Shown here: positions 1-8,610 of the stretch, in pieces | How the letters are laid out: each line of letters opens with the position of its first letter | Numbering within the stretch: position 1 is the stretch's first letter | From: Corallococcus soli | Lineage (GTDB): Bacteria; Myxococcota; Myxococcia; Myxococcales; Myxococcaceae | DNA: 64,000 nucleotides | Direction of reading: 5' to 3' | Assembly: GCF_014930455.1 (NCBI RefSeq) | Contig: NZ_JAAIYO010000002.1 | Span: forward strand, 682,001 to 746,000 | The notes under the pieces: generated by a model | What the model was told of the DNA's origin: nothing | The model's database searches: none | Seen by the model: only the letters and a program-made list of their open reading frames with translations | Made by a program: the position numbers and the translations under genes

Positions 1-82
1 TCTTCAGCTCCACGTGGCGGGACACCAGCGTCACGATGTCCACGCGGTCGAGGACCTCCTGGATCTTGTGTTCCGGAATCAC
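1..82 (-). CDS. dnaG: DNA primase, N-terminal fragment (runs off window)
   Basis: Only the first 27 codons are present, read on the minus strand from a GTG at 82-80. The visible peptide opens IPEHKIQEVLDRVDIVTLVS and continues RHVELK, which is the usual opening of DnaG just before its CHC2 zinc-binding domain. Primase makes the RNA primers for replication. The preceding genes rpsU and yqeY in the same orientation match the classic macromolecular-synthesis arrangement, in which rpoD would follow outside the window. No catalytic domain can be checked. Confidence 0.85.
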   Translation of the reverse strand, partial: MIPEHKIQEVLDRVDIVTLVSRHVELK

Positions 83-271
83 GACGCCCCTCCCTGCATC
101 CGCATGAGCGCGGCCATCCGCCTGCCATCCTGACGGCAGGGCCTGACACGTCCGGACCGGTGGCCTCCCTGCCGGGTTGCCCTCCTGGGGAGAGGGTCTG
201 GGGCGGGGAAGCGGCACCGGAAGCGGACGACCTTCACGGATCAGCAGTTAGCGGCGAGCGGGCGAGGGATC

Positions 272-333
272 AAAAAATCCGCTCCAGAGCCCGGTGGATT
301 GGGAGGGCGCCTGGAGGAAATCCTCCGGCGCCC
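272..333 (-). terminator. Terminator between yqeY and dnaG
   Basis: Downstream of the yqeY stop, the minus strand can form a strong hairpin. Its arms are 305-318 (one bulged base) and 321-333, closed by a two-base loop at 319-320. A second imperfect hairpin follows and runs into a T tract on the minus strand (complement of 272-277). This would separate or attenuate transcription before dnaG. The roughly 190 bases from 83 to 271 contain no gene I can support. Confidence 0.55.
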
Positions 334-355
334 GCTCCCGGGGTGTGGCCGTGCT

Positions 356-814
356 TCAGGACATCTTGGAAAGCTGGGACTTCACTTCGTCGGAGACGGC
401 CCGGCCTTCCGCGCGCCCCTGGATCTTGGGGTTCACGTTCTTCATGACCGCGCCCATGTCCTTGGGGCCCTGGGCGCCGGACTCGGAGATGGCGGCCGTC
501 ACGAGGGCGGAGAGCTCCTCGGCGGAGAGCTGCTGGGGCAGGTACTTCTGCAGGACGGCGATCTCCTGCTCTTCCTTCTCCGCGAGCTCGGGGCGGCCTC
601 CGGACTTGAACTGGTCGACGGATTCGCGGCGCTGCTTGATGAGCGTGTTGATGACCTTCTGCACGGCCTCGTCGTCCAGGGCGGAGGCGCCCGGCTCGAC
701 TTCCTTGTACTTCACGGCGCTCTTGAGCATCCGCAGCACGCTCAGGGACAGCTCGTTCTTGGACCGCATCGCGTCCTTCAGGTCCGCGTCGATGCGCTCT
801 TTCAGGGTGGCCAT
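356..814 (-). CDS. yqeY: GatB/YqeY domain protein
   Basis: This 152-residue protein begins MATLKERIDADLKDAMRSK and has the full YqeY profile: an N-terminal helical bundle, then a Lys/Glu-rich linker and the PQQLSAEEL region. YqeY is a stand-alone version of the tail domain of the amidotransferase subunit GatB and is thought to contact tRNA; its cellular role is not settled. I chose the ATG at 814 because the family motif starts there; the frame stays open a further 14 codons. It lies 110 bases after rpsU and before dnaG, all on the minus strand, a conserved neighbourhood that suggests cotranscription. Confidence 0.9.
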   Translation of the reverse strand: MATLKERIDADLKDAMRSKNELSLSVLRMLKSAVKYKEVEPGASALDDEAVQKVINTLIKQRRESVDQFKSGGRPELAEKEEQEIAVLQKYLPQQLSAEELSALVTAAISESGAQGPKDMGAVMKNVNPKIQGRAEGRAVSDEVKSQLSKMS

Positions 815-924
815 GTCGGGATTCCTCACAGGCGGCGAAGGGGTTCGCCAAGCCAAGGGGATGGGACGGCGGGAGCCAGGGCACCTGACTTTCAGGGGCG
901 CCCCGGCTCCTCACAGCGGGCCTG

Positions 925-1119
925 CTAGTACGACTTGCGGGCCTTCTTCACAGCGCGCTTCTTGGCGGCGAGGGCCTTCTTCTTCCGCTTCACGGAAGGC
1001 TTCTCGTAGTGCTCGCGCTTGCGGATCTCGGAAAGGATTCCGGCCTTCTCGGTGGCCTTCTTGAAGCGCTTGAGGGCGCTCTCGATGGACTCACCTTCCT
1101 TCACTCGAATACCGGGCAT
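925..1119 (-). CDS. rpsU: 30S ribosomal protein S21
   Basis: This 64-residue basic protein starts [20 protein letters not shown] and ends in a Lys/Arg-rich tail, the standard length and pattern of S21. It binds the 3' domain of 16S rRNA near the platform and helps translation initiation. A near-perfect ribosome-binding site (GGAGGTGA) stands a few bases before the ATG, as expected for a highly expressed gene. It heads the rpsU-yqeY-dnaG run. A weak promoter-like pair can be imagined in 1120-1234, but it is too poor to call. Confidence 0.97.
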   Translation of the reverse strand: MPGIRVKEGESIESALKRFKKATEKAGILSEIRKREHYEKPSVKRKKKALAAKKRAVKKARKSY

Positions 1120-1234
1120 GCAGTCACCTCCTTCCGCCTAGCTGATTGCGATCTGAAAAGTCTCAAAGGGCCGGGGGTATGGCCCAGCAGGACGCAAAAG
1201 GCAAGGAGACCCGTACGGAAAGGATGGGGGGCGG

Positions 1235-2848
1235 GTGCGCTACAATGTCCTCCGCGTGCGTTGCCTCCTCCTCCTGGTGCTCCTGCTGGCGGCCAGTCCC
1301 TCCCAGGCCGGGACGGTGGCCTCCGAGTGCTGGTCCTCCTGTCGCCGTCACGTCACCGACCCCTCCCTGCGGGCCCGGACCTGCCCCGTCTGCGTCACGG
1401 GGGGCCGGGTGGACAGCTGGGTGGCGGCCCTGGGGGCGGGGGGAGCGGAGGCCCAGGTCGCGCTGGCGTCGGCGCTCCAGGACCCCAACTGGCGGGTGCG
1501 CTGGGCGGCGGTGCGTGCGGGCGCCCGGAGCCGGGGGCTCACGGACCGGCGGGCCCTGGCGGACTGGATCATGGAGACGCCACCGGACGCGGACCTGGGG
1601 GCGTGCCTCACCGCCGTTCGCGCCGCGGCGGACACCGGGAAGTCCACGGCGGACTTCCTGCGGGACGCCGGGGCCCGGGGGCCCTCCGCCGCCGCGCGGG
1701 TGTGGGCACGGCGGGACGCCATCCGGCAGTCGCTCTTCCTGGAGATGTTCGCGCAGGAGCCCCTGGTGCGGATGCCCGCGCTCCTGCACCTGGCCACCTT
1801 CCAGGGGCGGACGGCGACGCGGGTGGTGCTGGACGCGGTGGCGTCGCGGCCCGTCGCGGGGGATGAGGTCATGGCGGCGCTGCTGGCCGCCGTCGCCGAC
1901 CGTCAGCGTGCCTCCACGGGGCGGCTGCTGCTCGCGGAGGCGAAGCCCGCGGACGAGGCGGCCGTCAACCGCCTCTTCGCCGTGTACTCGCGGGAGATCG
2001 ACGCGCTCCGGCCGGAGCTGGCGTCGGGGGACGTGCAGCGCCGGCGCACGGTGGCGGCGGCCCTGCGCCGCTACGGACCGCTGGCGAGCCGCGAGCTGGA
2101 GGGGGCGCTGGGGGATGGGGATGCCCGCGTGCGCGAGCATGCCGCGCGGGGCCTGGCGGAAGCGGGTGGACGGCCCCTGCGCGAGGCCGCGCTCCAGGGG
2201 GTGAAGGGGGCGGAGACGGTGGAGGCCGCCCGGCCGTGGCTGGAGGCGATGGCCCGCGAGAAGGGGTGCGCGGCCTTCCTCCGGGACGTGGCGGACGGGC
2301 GCAACGCGCGGACGCCGGAGATCCAGGGCGAGGCGGTGGCGGTGATGGGGGACTGCTCGGAAGGGGGAAGTCCCATGCGCCGGCTCGCGCCCTATGTGTC
2401 CGCGAAGGTGCCGGCGGTGCGCGCGGGGGCGGTTCGCGCGCTGGGGTCGCTGCCCCGCAACCCGGAGGCGCTGGAGCTGGCGGCGCAGGCGCTGGAGGAC
2501 GGGGAGCCGGAGGTGGTGGCCGCCGCGCTGGACGTGCTGGCCGCCTACCGGCAGCCGTCGCGCGGGGATGCCGTCGCGGGGCTGCTGGGGTCGGATCATC
2601 CGGTGGTGCGCGCAGCGGCGGCCCGGGCGCTGGAGTTCCTGGGCCGTGCTCCGCACGTGCGGGTGCTGGCCGAGCGCCTGCTCACGGATCCGGTGGCGGA
2701 CGTGCGTGTCGCCGCGGCGCGGACGCTGACGGTGCTGGGAGGGCCGCAAGCGGTGGCGGCGCTGAGTGAAGCGGTGGCCCGCGACGCGGACGCGCACGTG
2801 AAGCACGTGTCGCGGGAAGGGCTTCGGCGGCTGGGCTTCGGCCGCTGA
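1235..2848 (+). CDS. Exported HEAT-repeat protein
   Basis: The 537-residue product begins with a Sec signal (MRYNVLRVRCLLLLVLLLAA, likely cut after Ala25). A short cysteine cluster follows (residues about 32-52, containing CWSSC and CPVC). The rest is a series of roughly 30-residue helical repeats of HEAT/PBS-lyase type, such as VRAGAVRALGSL and VRVAAARTLTVLGG. Such arrays are protein-protein scaffolds; no enzyme motif is visible. The GTG at 1235 is the most upstream sensible start; another GTG seven codons in would still give a signal peptide. The N-terminal CxxC pairs might bind metal or form disulfides. Confidence 0.75.
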   Translation: MRYNVLRVRCLLLLVLLLAASPSQAGTVASECWSSCRRHVTDPSLRARTCPVCVTGGRVDSWVAALGAGGAEAQVALASALQDPNWRVRWAAVRAGARSRGLTDRRALADWIMETPPDADLGACLTAVRAAADTGKSTADFLRDAGARGPSAAARVWARRDAIRQSLFLEMFAQEPLVRMPALLHLATFQGRTATRVVLDAVASRPVAGDEVMAALLAAVADRQRASTGRLLLAEAKPADEAAVNRLFAVYSREIDALRPELASGDVQRRRTVAAALRRYGPLASRELEGALGDGDARVREHAARGLAEAGGRPLREAALQGVKGAETVEAARPWLEAMAREKGCAAFLRDVADGRNARTPEIQGEAVAVMGDCSEGGSPMRRLAPYVSAKVPAVRAGAVRALGSLPRNPEALELAAQALEDGEPEVVAAALDVLAAYRQPSRGDAVAGLLGSDHPVVRAAAARALEFLGRAPHVRVLAERLLTDPVADVRVAAARTLTVLGGPQAVAALSEAVARDADAHVKHVSREGLRRLGFGR

Positions 2849-3017
2849 CGCCTCCGGGCAAGGCTCCGACGCGATGGCCCGGGCCCCGGCCGCGCGCCTC
2901 GCGCCTCGCATCCAGGGCGAGGCCCGCGTGTCTGGAGTCAGGAGCGCGGCGCGACGCGCACGGCCGCGAACCCCGGCGCCGTGAGGCCCGCTGTTCCGGG
3001 CCCCGGCGTGGAGCTGC

Positions 3018-3929
3018 TCACGGACCGCTGACGGCCTTGGCGTCCACGCGGTTCCGGCCCGCGTGCTTGGCGCGGTACAGGTACTTGTCCGCGGCGGAGA
3101 TGAGGTCCTCCGGCTGGGAGAAGTCCGAGTCCAGCAGCGTCGCCACGCCCAGGCTGATGGTCACCTTGATGGGCGTGCCGCTGAAGATGAAGTCGGCGCG
3201 GTCCACCGCCACGCGGCAGCGCTCCGCGCACGCCAGGGCCGCGTCCTCGGCGGACTCGCGCAGCATCAGCGCGAACTCCTCGCCGCCGTAGCGCGCGAGC
3301 AGGTCCTCGGTGCGCACCGTGTCCGCCACCCGCTGCGCGATGCGCGTCAGCACGAAGTCACCGGCCGGGTGGCCGTACACGTCGTTGATGCGCTTGAAGT
3401 GGTCCACGTCGAAGAGCACCAGCGACAGGGGCACGCGATGGCGCAGGCAGTACGCGAACTCCTTGCGCACCGTCTCCATGAAGTACTTCTTGTTGTAGAC
3501 GCGGGTGAGGCCGTCGCGCGTGGCGGACTCGTAGATGCTGCGCTGGTACTGCTCCTCCAGCGCGTCCTGGATGCTGAACTTCAGCACCGTGTTGGAGCCG
3601 ATTTGAATCTTGTCGCCGTCGTACAGCGGCGCCGCGCTCACCTTCAGGCCGTTCAGGTACGTGCCGTTGGTGCTGCCCAGGTCCACCAACTGGAAGCGGC
3701 CGTCACCGATGGCCACCACCTTGGCGTGCTTCCGGGAGATGCCGTCGTCCTCCACCTGGAACTGGGCCTCGGAGCTGCGGCCCAGCACCACCTCCGAGCG
3801 GTCCAGCTTGAACATCCGCCCGATGCCGGCGGCGGACTTCGCGCTGATGACGATCAGGTACGCGCTCTGCTGCTGGGCACTGCCCAGCAGGTCCGAAATG
3901 GAATGGACGGAAGTTTTCTCCTCGGACAT
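3018..3929 (-). CDS. FHA-GGDEF diguanylate cyclase
   Basis: The protein has 303 residues. An FHA domain occupies about residues 45-118 (LGRSSEAQF, SRKHAKV, DLGSTNGTYLNG), giving phosphothreonine-dependent docking. A GGDEF domain spans about 135-300. The active-site signature reads GGEEF at 215-219, and the product-inhibition site RTED lies exactly five residues before it, so this should be an active, feedback-inhibited cyclic-di-GMP synthase. No membrane segment is seen, so it is probably cytosolic and recruited by a Ser/Thr-kinase substrate. The ATG at 3929 has GGGAGG just upstream and is preferred to the ATG four codons earlier. Confidence 0.9.
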   Translation of the reverse strand: MSEEKTSVHSISDLLGSAQQQSAYLIVISAKSAAGIGRMFKLDRSEVVLGRSSEAQFQVEDDGISRKHAKVVAIGDGRFQLVDLGSTNGTYLNGLKVSAAPLYDGDKIQIGSNTVLKFSIQDALEEQYQRSIYESATRDGLTRVYNKKYFMETVRKEFAYCLRHRVPLSLVLFDVDHFKRINDVYGHPAGDFVLTRIAQRVADTVRTEDLLARYGGEEFALMLRESAEDAALACAERCRVAVDRADFIFSGTPIKVTISLGVATLLDSDFSQPEDLISAADKYLYRAKHAGRNRVDAKAVSGP

Positions 3930-4000
3930 CGCGCCTCCCATCTTACGGGCCGCCTTTTCACGGCGGCAAGCACACCCACGCGCCTTTCACACACCCGGTG

Positions 4001-5062
4001 TCAGCCGACCCGCCCCACCCGGGCCGGCCGGCGCCGTTTCTTGACGGGCCGGGGGACTGTCGGGCGCTCGACGGACAGCTCTCCGGCCACCGGCGTCCGG
4101 AGGAAGCGCGCCAGCGCCTTGCCCCCCCGGGGGTGCTCCGACAGCCCCTGCATCAGCTTCACCAGCGCCGCCGACGGGGTCATGTCCGCACCGCCCACCG
4201 CGCCCTGCTCCAGGGCCATGGCCCCGGACTCATAGAGCGTGAGGTCCACGCCATTGCGGGACGACTGGCTCACCACCAGCACCGGGATGCCCCGCGCCCG
4301 GGCCTGCACGAAGAGCGGCTGGAGGGACCGGCCCAGCTCCGGCGCGATGGGCACGTTGCCCGCGCCGTACGCCTCCAGCACCAGCCCCTTCACGTGGGGG
4401 AGCAGTTGCAGGGGCAGGGCGGGATCCAGCCCCGGGTACACCTTCAGGAGGAAGACGCGCGGATCCAGGCCGGCGTGGAGGCGGAAGGGGCCCCGGGCCT
4501 TCAGCCCCTCCTCGAAGGTGGCGTCCACGCCCAGGGTGCCCAGCACGGGGAAGTTGGGGCTCTCGAAGGCGTCGTACTCGGCCACCTTCACCTTGCGCGT
4601 GCGGTTGCCGCGGTACAGGTGCGAATCGAAGCAGATGGTGACCTCGCGCGGCCCCTGGAGCGCGGAGAGCACCGCGTCGATGAGGTTGAGCCGGGCGTCC
4701 GAGCGGATCTCCCCCAGCGGCCGCTGCGAACCGGTCAGCACCACGGGGCAGGGCGGGTTGCGCAACATGAAGGACAGCGCACTCGCCGTGTAGGCGAGCG
4801 TGTCCGTGCCATGGGTCACGACCGCCCCGTCGAAGTCGGGAAGGCGACGGTGGAGGTGGGTGGCCATCCGGCTCCAGAGCTCGGGCTGCATCTCGGAGCT
4901 GTCGAGGTTGCAGAACAGCTCCAGCTCGATGTCCGCGAGCTGGAACAGCTCCGGGGCGCGCTTGCGGAGGGTCTGGAAGAAGGCCGCCGGGCGGAGGGCG
5001 GAGGGGCGGCCGCCGGCCATTCCGAGCGTGCCTCCGGTGTGCAGCAGCAGGACTCTGGGCAT
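4001..5062 (-). CDS. ansA: Type I L-asparaginase
   Basis: The product has 353 residues and hydrolyses asparagine to aspartate and ammonia. Both catalytic threonine motifs of the family are present: HTGGTLGM at residues 8-15 and VVTHGTDTLAYTA near residue 83. Downstream are the LTGSQRPLGEIRSDARLNL and LEAYGAGNVP segments. There is no signal peptide, which fits the cytoplasmic type I enzyme. The tail is short and very basic (RPVKKRRRPARVGRVG), which is unusual and might be a lineage-specific extension. It stands alone, divergent from the DsbA-like gene. Confidence 0.92.
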   Translation of the reverse strand: MPRVLLLHTGGTLGMAGGRPSALRPAAFFQTLRKRAPELFQLADIELELFCNLDSSEMQPELWSRMATHLHRRLPDFDGAVVTHGTDTLAYTASALSFMLRNPPCPVVLTGSQRPLGEIRSDARLNLIDAVLSALQGPREVTICFDSHLYRGNRTRKVKVAEYDAFESPNFPVLGTLGVDATFEEGLKARGPFRLHAGLDPRVFLLKVYPGLDPALPLQLLPHVKGLVLEAYGAGNVPIAPELGRSLQPLFVQARARGIPVLVVSQSSRNGVDLTLYESGAMALEQGAVGGADMTPSAALVKLMQGLSEHPRGGKALARFLRTPVAGELSVERPTVPRPVKKRRRPARVGRVG

Positions 5063-5133
5063 GGTCGAAGGGCCTCCCTGCCAAAGGCCGCCTTGCTTTA
5101 CAAGCCCGGCGCGCGTGGCTAAGACCCGCGGCC

Positions 5134-6120
5134 GTGCTCCTCCCTTGTTGGAAGCGTGTCGCTCCCGTGCTGGCCGCGGTGACCCTGCTGGGCTCCGGCT
5201 GTACCAAGAGCGCTGAGATTCCGGCCGCCCCCGCCCCCAAGGCGGCCCCGGCCCCGACCCCGGCGCCCACTCCGGCCGCGAGCCCCGTCGCGGCGGCGCC
5301 CTCCGCGGATCCGTCCCAGGTGCTCACCGGCATCCCCGGCATGGACTTCTCCGCGCTGCCGCCGGCCGCCAGGCGCGAGCTGGCCACGGTGTTCACCGAC
5401 GAGTTCTGCTACTGCGGCTGCCCCCACGCGCTGGGCGCGTGCCTCAAGCAGCACACGGGCTGCAAGCACGCCAAGCGCATGGCCCGGCTGTCCGCGCGCC
5501 TGGTGTCCGAGGGCGGCCCCGCGAGCGAGGTCATCGTCACGCTCTCCAAGTACTACACGTCCTTCCGTGAGCCCCGCACGGCGCTCAAGGTGGACCCGCG
5601 CATGTGCCAGGGCGACGCGAACGCGCCCGTGACGGTGACGGAGTTCTCCGACTTCGAGTGCCCCTTCTGCGGCAAGGCCCGCCCCATCCTGGAGGGCTTC
5701 GCCAGGAAGCACCCCACCCAGGTGCGCTTCTGCTTCCTGCCGTTCCCGCTCTCCATCCACCCCAACGCCGTCCCCGCCGCGCAGGCGGTGCTGTGGGCGC
5801 GCGACCAGGGGAAGTTCTGGCAGATGCACGACGCGCTCTTCGGCCAGCAGGAGAACCTCAAGCCGGAGGCGCTGCCCGCGCTGGCGAAGTCGGTGGGCCT
5901 GGACGGGGACAAGCTGGCGGCGGTCCTGAAGACGGAGAAGTACAAGGACGAGATCGAAGGCTTCCGCTCCCAGGGGCGCATGGCGGCCATCACTGGCACC
6001 CCGGCGGTGTTCTTCAACGGGCGGGCGTACGACCTGGGCTACCAGGAAGGGCTGCTCGAGCACAGCATGGAGGACGAAGTGGAGTGGCGCGCGAACAACA
6101 ACGCGTGGGCCGCCGACTGA
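5134..6120 (+). CDS. DsbA-family thiol oxidoreductase lipoprotein with N-terminal Cys-cluster domain
   Basis: The protein has 328 residues. A lipoprotein signal ends at Cys23 (LLGSGC), followed by an Ala/Pro-rich tether to about residue 60. A small domain with FCYCGCPH and further cysteines spaced along about residues 90-110 comes next. A DsbA/thioredoxin fold then carries the active site CPFC (Cys176-Cys179) and the cis-proline loop GTPAVFFNG. It probably exchanges disulfides of envelope proteins from the outer membrane. The start is a GTG. It ends seven bases before the DUF4388 gene, so the two are likely cotranscribed with truD. Confidence 0.85.
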   Translation: MLLPCWKRVAPVLAAVTLLGSGCTKSAEIPAAPAPKAAPAPTPAPTPAASPVAAAPSADPSQVLTGIPGMDFSALPPAARRELATVFTDEFCYCGCPHALGACLKQHTGCKHAKRMARLSARLVSEGGPASEVIVTLSKYYTSFREPRTALKVDPRMCQGDANAPVTVTEFSDFECPFCGKARPILEGFARKHPTQVRFCFLPFPLSIHPNAVPAAQAVLWARDQGKFWQMHDALFGQQENLKPEALPALAKSVGLDGDKLAAVLKTEKYKDEIEGFRSQGRMAAITGTPAVFFNGRAYDLGYQEGLLEHSMEDEVEWRANNNAWAAD

Positions 6121-6127
6121 CACCGGG

Positions 6128-7444
6128 ATGAGCCAACGCTTCCGCATCGATGGCGCCGCGCAGCTGGTCCCCGAGGACCGCACCGGCATCCCCGCGCTCG
6201 CGGGACGCTCGGGCACGTACGCGCTGATGCCCACGGCGCCCGACCTGCTCGTCTTCTCCCGCCAGCCGCCGGAAGGGGGCTCCATCCCCACGCCCCGCGT
6301 GGTGCTGGCCGGTGACGCGGGGGGCTTCCCGCTGTCGGACCTCATCGCGTTCCTGAGCCAGTCGCGCTGGAGCGGCGTCGTGCGGGTGCACACGCCGGGC
6401 GGCGAGCGCTCGCTGATGATCCGCGAGGGCGAGGTGCGCGGCGCCACGTCCGAGGAGCCCGCGGACCGGCTGGGCGAGGTGCTGGTGCGGCTGGGCTACG
6501 TGGACCGGGCCCAGGTGGAGGCCGTGCTGCGCGAGCAGTCCGCTTCGAAGGTGGGCCGGGCCCTGGTGGAGAAGGGCCTGCTGCAGGCGCATGACTTGTT
6601 CAAGTGCGTCACCCACCAGGTGAGCGAGATCTTCCACGCGATCGTGCTGTGCCGCGAGGGGGCCTTCTTCCTCATCGACCAGCCCCTGGACGAGAAGACG
6701 GGGCACTCCATCCAGCTGTCCACGCAGAGCCTGCTGATGGACAGCATCCGGAAGATCGACGAGCTGGCGCACTTCCGCAAGCGCATCCCCCACGGCCGCA
6801 TGTACGTGGCGCGCAAGCGTCCGTCCGACGGCAAGCTGGAGGAGGACGAGGATCGCGTGCTGGCGATGCTGGACGGGCGGCGCACGGTGCTGGAGCTGGG
6901 GCACGCGGCGCGGCTGTCCGAGTTCGACATCACCAAGGTCGTCTTCCGGCTGCTCGAAGGGGGCTTCGCCGGGCTGACGGACAAGCCCGTGGGCGCGCCG
7001 GCCGTCGCGGCGCCGGAGAAGGCGGCCACGCAGCGAGCGCGCCCCGCGGTGCGCACCGCGCCGCCGGTGGATGCCCGTCCGGTGGCGCGCGTCTTCAACT
7101 TCATCTTCCGGGAGATCCGCGACGAGGTGTCGCGCCAGGGCATGGACCACGAGTTCATCGCCGCGGCGAACGCGGCGCTGTCCGGGCAGGCGCTGTCGTC
7201 GTCGCCGGTGCTGGAGGGGCTCGCGTTCGCGGCGGACGGCAGCCTCCCCGAGGGCCGGCTGATGGAGGCCTTCGACAAGCACCGGGCCCAGCTGGGCAGC
7301 GAGCCCCTGGCCTCCTTCCGGCAGGCGCTGAGCGACGTGATGTTCTTCCTGCTGTTCCAGGCGGGAGAGCTGCTGGAGTCGCGCGCGGACGAGGACCTGG
7401 CCCGGCGCGTGAAGGAACTCCTGGCCACGCTCGAGGCACCGTGA
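6128..7444 (+). CDS. DUF4388 (PATAN-type) protein
   Basis: This 438-residue cytosolic protein has a DUF4388-like region at about 62-130 (DLIAFLSQSRWSGVVRVHTPGGERSL as two adjoining pieces). Such regions occur in myxobacterial and cyanobacterial signalling proteins. A second helical region at about 130-300 reads like the GspE-N/winged-helix segments that accompany it, and the C-terminal 90 residues are helical without a recognised motif. The function is unknown; a regulatory or adaptor role is an inference. Its last bases overlap the GTG of truD (GTGA), implying translational coupling. Confidence 0.75.
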   Translation: MSQRFRIDGAAQLVPEDRTGIPALAGRSGTYALMPTAPDLLVFSRQPPEGGSIPTPRVVLAGDAGGFPLSDLIAFLSQSRWSGVVRVHTPGGERSLMIREGEVRGATSEEPADRLGEVLVRLGYVDRAQVEAVLREQSASKVGRALVEKGLLQAHDLFKCVTHQVSEIFHAIVLCREGAFFLIDQPLDEKTGHSIQLSTQSLLMDSIRKIDELAHFRKRIPHGRMYVARKRPSDGKLEEDEDRVLAMLDGRRTVLELGHAARLSEFDITKVVFRLLEGGFAGLTDKPVGAPAVAAPEKAATQRARPAVRTAPPVDARPVARVFNFIFREIRDEVSRQGMDHEFIAAANAALSGQALSSSPVLEGLAFAADGSLPEGRLMEAFDKHRAQLGSEPLASFRQALSDVMFFLLFQAGELLESRADEDLARRVKELLATLEAP

Positions 7445-8469
7445 CGGACGCTGGCTTTGGATTTCCCCGGCTGACGGCGGACGTCCCCGGGTGCGGGGGC
7501 GCCTTCAAGCTCACGCCCGACGACTTCGAGGTGGAGGAGCTGCCCGCGTACCTGCCGTCCGGCGAGGGCACGCACCTGTACCTCTGGGTGGAGAAGCGCG
7601 GCCGGGACACGCGCGAGGTGGTGCGCGCGCTGGCCGCCGCCATGGGCGTGCGCGAGGACGACATCGGCGTGGCGGGGATGAAGGACCGGCAGGCGGTGAC
7701 GCGGCAGTGGCTGTCCGTGCCCGCGATCGCCGAGCCGCGCCTGCCCGAGTTCGCGCTCGACGGGGTGCGCGTGCTGGAGTCGAAGCGGCACGGCAACAAG
7801 CTGCGCACCGGGCACCTGAAGGGAAACCGCTTCCGGCTGCGGCTGCGCGGCATCCAGGACGTGGGCGCGGCGCGCGAGTCCTTCGCCCGGCTGTCCGCGC
7901 AGGGCGTGCCCAACTACTTCGGGGAGCAGCGCTTCGGCCGGGCCGGGGACAACGCGGACCTGGGCCGGCTGCTGCTCCTGGGGCAGCGCCTGCCGAAGCG
8001 GCCGGATCGCTTCCAGCGCAAGCTGTACCTGTCCGCCTTCCAGTCCCGGCTCTTCAACCAGGCGCTGGTGCAGCGGCTGGAGGCGGGGACGTTCGCCACG
8101 GCGCTCCTGGGCGACGTGCTGCGCAAGGAGGAGACGGGCGGCCTCTTCGTGTGCGAGGCGCCGGAGGTGGACAACCCCCGCGTCGCCGCGTTCGAGGTGA
8201 GCCCGGCGGGTCCGATGTTCGGCCCGAAGATGACCGCCTCCCGGGGCGAGGTGGCGGAGGCCGAGGCGAAGCTGCTCGTGGACGCGGGCGTCACGGCGAG
8301 CGACTTCGTGCGGGGAGGGGACGAGACGGAAGGCACGCGCCGCCCCTATCGCGTGCGGCTGGGCGCGCCGGACCTCACCGTGGAAGGGGAGGACGCGATG
8401 CTCACGTTCGAGCTGCCTCGCGGCGCCTACGCCACCGAAGTGCTGCACGAGCTGCTGAAGGACGGCTGA
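7441..8469 (+). CDS. truD: tRNA pseudouridine(13) synthase TruD
   Basis: The 342-residue protein converts U13 of certain tRNAs to pseudouridine. The family's catalytic aspartate lies in GVAGMKDRQAVTRQ (Asp82). The other TruD signatures are present: the N-terminal FEVEELPAYLPSGEGTHLYL region (read as DDFEVEELP then GEGTHLYL), and GVPNYFGEQRFG followed by the inserted TRUD domain. The GTG at 7441 overlaps the preceding stop by four bases and places the normal N-terminus correctly; longer upstream extensions of this frame are not coding. Confidence 0.93.
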   Translation: MTDAGFGFPRLTADVPGCGGAFKLTPDDFEVEELPAYLPSGEGTHLYLWVEKRGRDTREVVRALAAAMGVREDDIGVAGMKDRQAVTRQWLSVPAIAEPRLPEFALDGVRVLESKRHGNKLRTGHLKGNRFRLRLRGIQDVGAARESFARLSAQGVPNYFGEQRFGRAGDNADLGRLLLLGQRLPKRPDRFQRKLYLSAFQSRLFNQALVQRLEAGTFATALLGDVLRKEETGGLFVCEAPEVDNPRVAAFEVSPAGPMFGPKMTASRGEVAEAEAKLLVDAGVTASDFVRGGDETEGTRRPYRVRLGAPDLTVEGEDAMLTFELPRGAYATEVLHELLKDG

Positions 8470-8573
8470 CGCCCGGGCCTCCGCGCCGCTCCTTGCCGGG
8501 CCCTGTCACACGGACGCCTGAAACGACCACGCCTCCCAGGGCGTGAGGCCCGGGGAGGCGCGGGGTGCTTCAG

Positions 8574-8599
8574 CGCCGCTCCGTCGAGGCGGAGCGGCG
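8574..8599 (-). terminator. Hairpin after the OmpA/TSP3 gene
   Basis: A perfect 10-bp stem (8574-8583 with 8590-8599) closes a six-base loop, 12 bases beyond the stop of the minus-strand OmpA-like gene and in the convergent space with truD. There is no T tract, so it may stop transcription only weakly or with Rho. Confidence 0.5.
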
Positions 8600-8610
8600 T
8601 GGGGCGGGCA

